DNA of 7,356 nt. Source: CAYHZL01 sp964361075. Its GTDB lineage: Bacteria; Bacteroidota; Ignavibacteria; UBA10030; UBA8401. Below are positions 1 through 5,900 of the stretch, one piece after another (the first letter of the stretch is position 1; every line of letters begins with the position of its first letter). Where the stretch lies: the NCBI GenBank assembly GCA_964361075.1, contig CAYHZL010000175.1:1-7356 (forward strand), given 5' to 3'. A program made the position numbers and the translations under genes. Below the pieces are notes generated by a model, which saw only the letters and a program-made list of their open reading frames with translations, ran no database searches and was not told where the DNA came from.

Positions 1-67
1 CAATTTTTAACCTCTTGATTTATTTGAGGTTACAACGAGTTACTTAGGAGTTACGTTCTTTTAAAAG

Positions 68-207
68 CTATCTCAAAAATACTGACTAATGTCATCGCGA
101 GGATTCGCCGCAGGCGAAGACGCGGCGATCTTAAAAATTAAATCAAAAAAGAAAGATTGCTTCGACAAAAAACGTCTCGCAATGACTAGATGTCATTCTT
201 GAGATAG
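68..207. repeat. Nested inverted-repeat element (MITE-like/dispersed palindromic repeat)
   Basis: Several arms pair symmetrically. CTATCTCAA at 68-76 is the exact reverse complement of 199-207. GTCATCGCGAG at 91-101 pairs with CTCGCAATGAC at 176-186 with one mismatch. GCGATCTT at 125-132 pairs with AAGATTGC at 153-160 with one mismatch. A small hairpin TTCGCC-GCA-GGCGAA sits at 104-118. The style (GTCATTGCGAGG...AATGAC) resembles non-autonomous dispersed repeats that I recall from bacterial intergenic regions; that family assignment is from memory. It ends 3 bases from the stop codon of the minus-strand gene, so when transcribed it would fold just past the coding end and could act as terminator or 3' stabiliser. 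There is no long T run, so a classical intrinsic terminator is not supported. Confidence 0.65.
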
Positions 208-210
208 TTT

Positions 211-2370
211 CTAGCTGTTCTTCGCCCGTGCAACAAACATTTCAACAAGTGCAACGAACACTGCGAGCAGTAAAAAATATTTCCACAATTCTACTCCGAA
301 TCTGCTTTGTAACACAATGTTCTCGATTGCATCAGAGACACGAAGAATATGCACATTATTTTTTTCAATATTGTAACGAGTGCAGAGTGCTTGCACATCT
401 TCGTTGGTGAAACGACTGCCGTCTGATTCTTTACTGTCAACATTTGCGGCAAGGAGTGCAACCGTATCTTTTTTATTTTTAATTGCATAGATGCCGGCGC
501 TGCTTGTCAGCGGAATTGAATACAGCGATACAAATTCTTTTTTGTATGGCTGAATAATACTTGTTGCGCCCTCCGGCGGCACTACTTCAACATTCGTTAC
601 GGCAGGACTATTTTCTTTTTGTTTAAAGGAAGTTGATCGCGCGTCAATCGTTTCACCAACATGTGCTGTTGCAGATTGCATAGCGGTATTTTCTCCGCTG
701 CCAAGATATAACACAGATTGGTATAACAGCGGCACAAAAATATTTGTCAACGGAAAATTTGACCACGCAATGTTGGCGGGAACGGCAAATCCGATAATCT
801 TTCCGGAGCCGATATTTTTTTCCCACATGAACGAACTGTTATTGGAAAGAGAAATGATTGATCGAATATTTTTTTCCGAAGTGAATGTGAGAGACGAAAA
901 AATTTGTGGCGATTCGATTGCCGGTACTGTTTTATGCAATTCTTTTTGCTCAAACATTCCTTTAAAAACAGGATGATCGAAATCTATTTTATCGAACGAA
1001 ATAAACGCCGCGTGATCTTTGGGCTGTGTTTGCAATGGTTGCAGTGGTGGAAGACCAAGCCGTACAAACAATTCGCTGTTCGGATTCTGGTTATTCATCT
1101 CGCTATTCGGAAACATCAATACGCCGCCGCTCCGTCCGGAAAGGAATTGTACGAGAAGTTCAGATTCGCGCGTTGAAAATTCTTTGATATCATTTAAAAT
1201 TACAACATCATGTTTTGCAAGAAGAGAGTAACTCATCTGTGCAGGTGTCGTTTCCGTAACTCTCAGAGGCACAGAGGTTGTATCATCGTGTGATGCGGTG
1301 AGTGCAAGCGTAATGTATGTTGTGGCGCCTTTTGCATCCGGTGAAACCAGCAGCACATCAATATTGCCGGGAATATACACAGAGAAGAAAAATTTATTGT
1401 CGGCGTCAAATCCGTCGTCTTCCAAATCAATAAAGCAGGAAAGAAATCCTGTTTGACGAGGCATTATGGAAAATTCCACAACACTGCTTGCACCAGCTTC
1501 AAGCGAAATACTTTTTTGCATGACGCGCACATTGTTCAGAAATAAACCAACGAGATGATTTTGAACCGGTTGTGTTCCAAAATTTTTCACTGTCGCCTGA
1601 ACCGTGAATGGTTTGCCGACATGTACAAGCGAAGGAGGGATGAGCACTTTCGTGACGCCGGTATTTTCAAATTGCTTTTCGGAAAACGGAAGCACAAATG
1701 TTTTTACTGTTGATTCAAAAAACAGATCGCGTGTGTTGGCGTTGAGTGCATCGCTGAGTAATGTCGAGCGTTGCCCGTCAGTAAGCACATAAATTTCTTT
1801 ATTGAAATTTTTTGATTGTCGCAGCAAGCGCGAAGCTAACCGCATTGCATCTTCAATTGTTACGCGTTTGTAACTTGGTTCGATATTTTGAATAACATCG
1901 TGCAATTTTTTTGTGTCGTGTGTCGGCTCTGTCATTGTAGCGTTCGATACGTCGGAAAGAACGAGAATAATTGCATCGTCTCCTTCCTTCAACATAGTAA
2001 TGAGACGATGAGCGGAATTTTGCGCCTGCTTGATGAATGTTCCATTTTCGTTATTCAGCGACATGCTATACGTGTTGTCTATAATAAGCACGACAGTTGT
2101 TTTTGCATGAGTGCCAAGTCCGGCAAGAGTACCACGCAGAGCGGGACGGGAAAATGCAAGCACAACGCAAAGGATTAACAGCGTGCGCAGTGCAAGAAGA
2201 AGCCACTGCCGCACTTGAATTTTTCGCATCGTATTTTTTTGCAGCTCTTTCAAAAATTGCAGCGAACTGAATTCAATTGTGCGCAGCTTGCGTATGTTGA
2301 GCAAGTGCAAAAGAATTGGGATTGCTGCCGCGGCAAGTCCGAAGAGAACAAAAGGATTGAGAAATGTCAT
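211..2370 (-). CDS. BatA-domain / vWA membrane protein
   Basis: A 719-residue protein opening with the typical BatA N-terminal double-transmembrane domain: hydrophobic segments at about 6-24 and 56-74, with IRKLRTIEFSSLQFL between them and the second ending in FSRPAL. The family-typical MTFLNP start supports this ATG. Residues about 91-230 form a von Willebrand factor A domain; the metal site reads D98-N-T100-Y-S102 (Thr in place of the usual first Ser), with T171 and the TDG at 197-199. Residues about 238-335 look like a CARDB/Ig-like beta domain (VKNFGTQPV). About 337-425 resembles the glutamine-amidotransferase-like fold common in long members, and N643-V-D-S-K-E-S-D650 is a recurrent late motif. 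A last membrane helix lies at about 697-713. Topology suggests a large periplasmic part held by helices at both ends. Molecular function is unknown; short relatives belong to Bacteroides aerotolerance (bat) loci. No MoxR or DUF58 partner gene is visible here, so it may be a lone copy. No Shine-Dalgarno is evident. Confidence 0.88.
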   Translation of the reverse strand: MTFLNPFVLFGLAAAAIPILLHLLNIRKLRTIEFSSLQFLKELQKNTMRKIQVRQWLLLALRTLLILCVVLAFSRPALRGTLAGLGTHAKTTVVLIIDNTYSMSLNNENGTFIKQAQNSAHRLITMLKEGDDAIILVLSDVSNATMTEPTHDTKKLHDVIQNIEPSYKRVTIEDAMRLASRLLRQSKNFNKEIYVLTDGQRSTLLSDALNANTRDLFFESTVKTFVLPFSEKQFENTGVTKVLIPPSLVHVGKPFTVQATVKNFGTQPVQNHLVGLFLNNVRVMQKSISLEAGASSVVEFSIMPRQTGFLSCFIDLEDDGFDADNKFFFSVYIPGNIDVLLVSPDAKGATTYITLALTASHDDTTSVPLRVTETTPAQMSYSLLAKHDVVILNDIKEFSTRESELLVQFLSGRSGGVLMFPNSEMNNQNPNSELFVRLGLPPLQPLQTQPKDHAAFISFDKIDFDHPVFKGMFEQKELHKTVPAIESPQIFSSLTFTSEKNIRSIISLSNNSSFMWEKNIGSGKIIGFAVPANIAWSNFPLTNIFVPLLYQSVLYLGSGENTAMQSATAHVGETIDARSTSFKQKENSPAVTNVEVVPPEGATSIIQPYKKEFVSLYSIPLTSSAGIYAIKNKKDTVALLAANVDSKESDGSRFTNEDVQALCTRYNIEKNNVHILRVSDAIENIVLQSRFGVELWKYFLLLAVFVALVEMFVARAKNS

Positions 2371-2396
2371 AAGGTTGATTCACTGCATTACAGAGA

Positions 2397-2425
2397 AATA
2401 TACCACACTCAGTTTGCCGAAGCAA
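2397..2425 (-). promoter_or_regulatory. Candidate promoter of the BatA-like gene
   Basis: Read on the minus strand, TTGCTT (2425-2420) is followed after 17 bases by TATATT (2402-2397), five of six matches to the -10 consensus and three of six to -35. Transcription would begin near 2390 and give a leader of about 20 bases before the ATG at 2370. Such matches arise by chance in AT-rich DNA, and a Bacteroidota-type promoter could differ. Confidence 0.35.
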
Positions 2426-2430
2426 GAATT

Positions 2431-2459
2431 TTGACATAGCACATCAATAAAAGTATTTT
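2431..2459 (+). promoter_or_regulatory. Candidate distal promoter toward hsdR
   Basis: A perfect TTGACA at 2431-2436 is followed after exactly 17 bases by TATTTT at 2454-2459 (four of six to TATAAT). It points toward hsdR and would give a leader of about 270 bases that includes the hairpin at 2533-2561 and the tandem duplication. It stands back to back with the minus-strand candidate, with only 5 bases between the two -35 boxes. Confidence 0.35.
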
Positions 2460-2532
2460 GTGGCATCGTAAAATTTATGTGACCACAGATGACGCGGAAA
2501 CAACACTGATGTTCACGGATTACATTATTTAG

Positions 2533-2561
2533 TTAGCGCTGACTTTTTCAGCGAAAGCTAA
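2533..2561. other. Bulged hairpin in the hsdR upstream region
   Basis: CGCTGA (2537-2542) and TCAGCG (2548-2553) pair perfectly around a five-base CTTTT loop. The stem resumes below a four-base bulge with TTAG (2533-2536) against CTAA (2558-2561). No T run follows on the plus strand, so a terminator is unlikely; an operator or RNA leader structure is possible. Confidence 0.45.
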
Positions 2562-2608
2562 TTTCACCTTACATAGACTCTTATCGGTTTTCTTTCGCTG
2601 TTTGCAGT

Positions 2609-2632
2609 TGATGTAGAAAATGATGTAGAAAA
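2609..2632. repeat. 12-bp tandem duplication (TGATGTAGAAAA x2)
   Basis: Two perfect adjacent copies of TGATGTAGAAAA, at 2609-2620 and 2621-2632, with a partial third beginning TGAA. It lies about 105-127 bases upstream of hsdR. It could be a paired binding site or a slippage product. Confidence 0.7.
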
Positions 2633-2697
2633 TGAAGAGTGTGAATCAATATTACTTTTCTTACATTGTTTTGTGAATGCTCCGCAGGATGTGAAGG

Positions 2698-2727
2698 TTG
2701 TATCGAACTGTGGATTTTTTGTATGAT
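2698..2727 (+). promoter_or_regulatory. Candidate proximal hsdR promoter, possibly leaderless
   Basis: TTGTAT at 2698-2703 is followed after 18 bases by TATGAT at 2722-2727 (five of six to TATAAT). Transcription would start about 7 bases on, essentially at the hsdR ATG at 2736, giving a leaderless message. This agrees with the lack of any Shine-Dalgarno upstream of that ATG. The same bases run into TTTG (2727-2730), loosely like the Bacteroidota -7 box but with one extra base. Confidence 0.3.
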
Positions 2728-2735
2728 TTGAATTC

Positions 2736-5513
2736 ATGCCAAACCAAAATCCTGAACAAATAGCACGCGACATCATCGACTCCGCTTTACAGCGGAGCGG
2801 ATGGATCATTCAAAAAAAATCTAAAATTAATCTGAATGCCGGAGTTGGTATCGCCGTTACTGAATATCAAACGGAAGTTGGTCCGGCAGATTATATTTTA
2901 TTTGTGAATAAGAAACCGGTCGGAGTGATTGAAGCGAAGCGACCTGAAGAAGGCGTTCATCTTATCGCGCACGAAACTCAAACTGATGATTACGCCACTG
3001 CAAAACTAAAACATCTCAATAACGAACCGCTCGTTTATCGTTATGAAAGCACTGGACTTGTAACTCGTTTTACAGATTACACAGATCCCAAACCACGTTC
3101 ACGTGAAGTATTTACTTTTCATAGACCGGGAACATTTGTTGACTGGTTAAAGAAAGGGAAATCTCTTCGAACACGCTTGCAGCACATACCAGAACTGCCT
3201 ATTGAAAAATTACGCGATTGCCAGATTCGTGCAATTAATACTCTTGAAGAATCGTTTAAAGAAAATCGTCCTCGCGCATTGATACAAATGGCGACCGGTT
3301 CAGGTAAAACATTTACCGCAATTACTTCTGTCTATCGTTTGTTAAAATTTGCCGGTGCAAAACGAATTTTATTCTTAGTTGATACAAAAAACCTTGGTGA
3401 ACAAGCGGAACAGGAATTTTTAGCGTATCAACCGAATGATGATAATCGCAGTTTTTCTGAATTGTATGCGGTGCAGCGATTAAAAAGCAGTTTTATTCCG
3501 ACTGATACGCACGTCTGCATCAGCACAATTCAACGATTGTATGCGATTCTGAAAGAAACAGAATTGGAAGAATCAGCGGAAGAAGAAAATCCGAATGAGC
3601 GGAAATTTTTGCCGAAAGAACCTGTTCCCGTTGTCTATAACGAAAAAGTTCCAATCGAGTTTTTTGATTTTATTGTTATTGATGAATGTCATCGCAGCAT
3701 TTACAATTTGTGGAAACAAGTGCTCGATTATTTCGACGGATTCTTAATCGGCTTAACAGCAACGCCGGACAATCGAACGTTCGGATTTTTCAATCAAAAT
3801 ATTGTGAGCGAATATACACACGAAGAAGCTGTTACGGACGGCGTGAATGTTGGAAGCGATATTTTTAATATTGAAACCGACATAACGAAAAAGGGAAGTG
3901 TTGTTTGGAAAGGGCAGTTTGTTGATAAGCGCGAAAAACTGACGCGCAAAAAACGATGGGAAGAAGCAGATGAAGATGTTGTTTATACCGCACAGCAATT
4001 GGATAATGACGTTGTCAATCCAAATCAGATTCGACTTATCATTAAAACATTCAAAGAGCATCTGCCGGAAATATTTCCTGAACGATACGATGCAAGCGGA
4101 ACGTTTGAAGTTCCTAAAACTCTCGTCTTCGCAAAGTCCGATTCGCACGCGGACGATATCATTCAGATTATCCGGGAAGAGTTTAACGAGCAAAATAAAT
4201 TCTGCCAAAAAATCACCTACACAGCCGAAGATCCGAAAAGCACACTCTCTCAATTTCGCAATGCGTATTATCCTCGCATTGCCGTAACGGTGGATATGAT
4301 TGCTACTGGAACGGACGTTCGTCCGTTGGAATGTTTGCTGTTTATGCGCGATGTGAAAAGCAGAAATTATTTTGAGCAGATGAAAGGGCGCGGAACACGC
4401 ATTGTTACGTTGGACGAATTGCGGAAAGTAACTCCGAGCGCAAAACAGACCAAAGATCATTTTGTTATTGTGGATGCAATCGGTGTTACAAAAAGCTTAA
4501 AGACCGACAGCTGTCCGTTGGAAAAGAAACCAACTGTTCCGCTCAAAGATTTACTTGGCGCTGTTGCTGTTGGCGCGCGAGATGAAGAACTCTTTTCTTC
4601 ATTAGCAAACCGGCTTGTTCGTTTGGATAAACAGATCACAGAAAGAGAACGAACTCTCTTTGCCGAAAAAGCGGATGGAAAAACTCCTTCTCAAATTGCC
4701 AAAGAACTGCTTCAAGCATACAATCCCGATATAATTGATAATGTAAAATTGAAAATTGAAAATGAAATGCCTGATGCATCGCCGAATGAAAAACATTCAT
4801 CATTCATAATTCAACATTCATCATTAATAGAAGAAGCGGCGAAAGTATTTACCGGAGAGCTGAACACATTTATTGAGAATGTTCGAAAAATTCACGAACA
4901 AATTATTGATACGAACAATCCCGACACATTAATAGGCGTTGGGTGGGCTAAAGAGAACAATGCACGGGCTGAAGAATTAATAAAAACTTTCTCCGCGTGG
5001 ATTGAAGCGCATAAAAACGAAATTACCGCTTTGCAGATATTCTACAGCCAGCCGTATCGCAGAAGAGAATTGACGTATGGAATAATCTCGGAATTATTAG
5101 ACAAACTAAAACTTGATGCACCAATACTTGCTCCTCTCCACATTTGGCGGGCGTATGAGCAATTGGGTAAAGTTACAGGACAACCGAAGAACGAACTGAT
5201 AGCGCTTGTGTCGTTGATACGCAATGTGTGCGGAATAGACTCGGCATTAACTGCTTACGATAAAACGGTTGATAGAAATTTCCAGCAGTGGATTTTGAAA
5301 CAGAACGCCGGACAGCATAATCGTTTTACCGATGAGCAAATGCAATGGCTGAGAATGATTAAAGAATATATTGCAATGTCGTTCCATATTGAGAAAGATG
5401 ATTTTGAACTGGCTCCATTTAATGCGGCGGGTGGATTGGGAAAAATGTGGCAGCTTTTTGGTGAACAGATGGAACCGATTATTAATGAATTGAATGAAAG
5501 TTTAGTAGCGTGA
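2736..5513 (+). CDS. hsdR: Type I restriction endonuclease subunit R (HsdR)
   Basis: The 925-residue motor and nuclease subunit of a type I restriction system, which translocates DNA with ATP and cuts at a distance from unmethylated sites. The N-terminal PD-(D/E)xK nuclease shows D52 (GPAD) and E66-A-K68 (VIEAK). The SF2 helicase core has Walker A A186-TGSGKT192, the DECH box D316-E-C-H319, motif III TATP at 341-344, motif V around TGTDV (524-528) and motif VI Q548-MKGRGTR555. The C-terminal part (about 640-920) fits the EcoEI-type HsdR C-terminal domain. All catalytic motifs are intact. The ATG at 2736 is the first possible start, because an in-frame TGA lies at 2724-2726. Residues about 670-698 are encoded by dispersed simple repeats and look like an insertion between the AYNPDIIDN and EEAAKVF segments. 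The next gene begins 22 bases after the stop. No hsdM precedes it. Confidence 0.95.
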   Translation: MPNQNPEQIARDIIDSALQRSGWIIQKKSKINLNAGVGIAVTEYQTEVGPADYILFVNKKPVGVIEAKRPEEGVHLIAHETQTDDYATAKLKHLNNEPLVYRYESTGLVTRFTDYTDPKPRSREVFTFHRPGTFVDWLKKGKSLRTRLQHIPELPIEKLRDCQIRAINTLEESFKENRPRALIQMATGSGKTFTAITSVYRLLKFAGAKRILFLVDTKNLGEQAEQEFLAYQPNDDNRSFSELYAVQRLKSSFIPTDTHVCISTIQRLYAILKETELEESAEEENPNERKFLPKEPVPVVYNEKVPIEFFDFIVIDECHRSIYNLWKQVLDYFDGFLIGLTATPDNRTFGFFNQNIVSEYTHEEAVTDGVNVGSDIFNIETDITKKGSVVWKGQFVDKREKLTRKKRWEEADEDVVYTAQQLDNDVVNPNQIRLIIKTFKEHLPEIFPERYDASGTFEVPKTLVFAKSDSHADDIIQIIREEFNEQNKFCQKITYTAEDPKSTLSQFRNAYYPRIAVTVDMIATGTDVRPLECLLFMRDVKSRNYFEQMKGRGTRIVTLDELRKVTPSAKQTKDHFVIVDAIGVTKSLKTDSCPLEKKPTVPLKDLLGAVAVGARDEELFSSLANRLVRLDKQITERERTLFAEKADGKTPSQIAKELLQAYNPDIIDNVKLKIENEMPDASPNEKHSSFIIQHSSLIEEAAKVFTGELNTFIENVRKIHEQIIDTNNPDTLIGVGWAKENNARAEELIKTFSAWIEAHKNEITALQIFYSQPYRRRELTYGIISELLDKLKLDAPILAPLHIWRAYEQLGKVTGQPKNELIALVSLIRNVCGIDSALTAYDKTVDRNFQQWILKQNAGQHNRFTDEQMQWLRMIKEYIAMSFHIEKDDFELAPFNAAGGLGKMWQLFGEQMEPIINELNESLVA
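4746..4826. repeat. Repeat-derived segment inside hsdR
   Basis: Bases 4746-4769 are near-tandem AAAATTG/GAAAATTG units. Bases 4794-4826 contain the core CATTCATCATT twice (4794-4804 and 4815-4825), separated by CATAATTCAA. The 14-base string at 4815-4828 recurs exactly at 6278-6291 in hsdS, and the core recurs inverted at 5517-5527. The segment stays in frame and encodes a low-complexity stretch (HSSFIIQHSSLI) within HsdR. Confidence 0.75.
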
Positions 5514-5516
5514 AAC

Positions 5517-5540
5517 AATGATGAATGATAAACGATGAAC
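5517..5540. repeat. Inverted copy of the CATTCATCATT repeat at the start of the small gene
   Basis: Bases 5517-5536 match the reverse complement of 6269-6288 in hsdS at 19 of 20 positions. The repeat fills the short gap after the hsdR stop and contains the ATG (5535) of the next gene, so it also forms that gene's translation start region. Confidence 0.7.
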
Positions 5541-5900
5541 GAGCCAAAGAAGAATATTATCAGAGAAAAAACATTTGCCTTCGCAATATCAATTGTTGAA
5601 TTATGTAAGACACTTAGTGAATCAAAAGAATATGTTATTAGTCGACAATTATTAAAATCGGGAACGAGCATAGGGGCAAATGTTCGGGAAGCTGATAATG
5701 CAGAAAGCAAACCGGATTTTATCCACAAAATGGGAATTGCACAAAAAGAAGCTGATGAAACATTGTATTGGATAGAATTACTTGTTGCAACAAAATACAT
5801 TTCGGAATCTCAATTTATTTCTCTTTCAGGAAAATGTAACGAATTGATTAAAATTATCCGTTCAATAATTTTAACCGCTAAAAAGAGTATCGGGAAATAA
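5535..5900 (+). CDS. Four-helix-bundle protein, S23/IVP family
   Basis: A 121-residue protein of the S23 ribosomal-protein-related four-helix-bundle family, first known from intervening sequences in 23S rRNA genes and common as stand-alone genes in Bacteroidota. Family marks are the opening KTFAFAISIVELCK, the signature QLLKSGTSIGANVREAD (38-54) and KEADETLYWIELL (71-83). Length is normal and no membrane segment or catalytic motif is seen. The family is thought to form small oligomers; its molecular role is unresolved, and a function in restriction is only suggested by position. It sits between hsdR and hsdS, 21 bases after the hsdR stop, and its TAA overlaps the hsdS ATG by one base (TAATG), which implies coupled translation. 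The start codon lies inside a dispersed repeat and no Shine-Dalgarno is seen; the chosen ATG fits the usual distance to the KxFAFA segment. Confidence 0.88.
   Translation: MNEPKKNIIREKTFAFAISIVELCKTLSESKEYVISRQLLKSGTSIGANVREADNAESKPDFIHKMGIAQKEADETLYWIELLVATKYISESQFISLSGKCNELIKIIRSIILTAKKSIGK

Larger units (their letters stand above)
2371..2735. other. Divergent intergenic region between the BatA-like gene and hsdR
   Basis: These 365 bases contain no convincing coding region; the short frames here have no recognisable family features and overlap the flanking genes. The region holds two back-to-back sigma70-like promoter candidates near 2397-2459, a hairpin at 2533-2561, a 12-bp tandem duplication at 2609-2632, and a second promoter-like pair close to the hsdR start. 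Both flanking genes point outward, so it should contain the control signals for each. Confidence 0.7.

Noticed and set aside
9..31. Hairpin AACCTC...GAGGTT as a terminator
   Set aside because: The stem is six weak pairs with an 11-base loop, and there is no T run after it on either strand in the needed position.
2780..2797. Hairpin CTCCGC-TTTACA-GCGGAG in the first codons of hsdR
   Set aside because: The pairing is real, but the encoded IDSALQRSGW segment is what is expected for this part of HsdR, so it is probably coincidental rather than an inserted repeat or regulatory element.
2564..2809. An 81-residue minus-strand frame over the hsdR start
   Set aside because: It covers the hsdR N terminus in antisense, and the Ser/Thr-rich part is simply the 12-bp tandem duplication read backwards. 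No homology is recognisable.
3753..4460. A 235-residue open frame on the minus strand inside hsdR
   Set aside because: It lies opposite the helicase core of a well-supported hsdR, its translation shows no family features, and it is rich in Cys, Ile and Phe runs typical of antisense frames.
5255..5800. A 181-residue minus-strand open frame spanning the hsdR/small gene junction
   Set aside because: It overlaps two recognised genes in antisense, and its sequence is the low-information complement of both.
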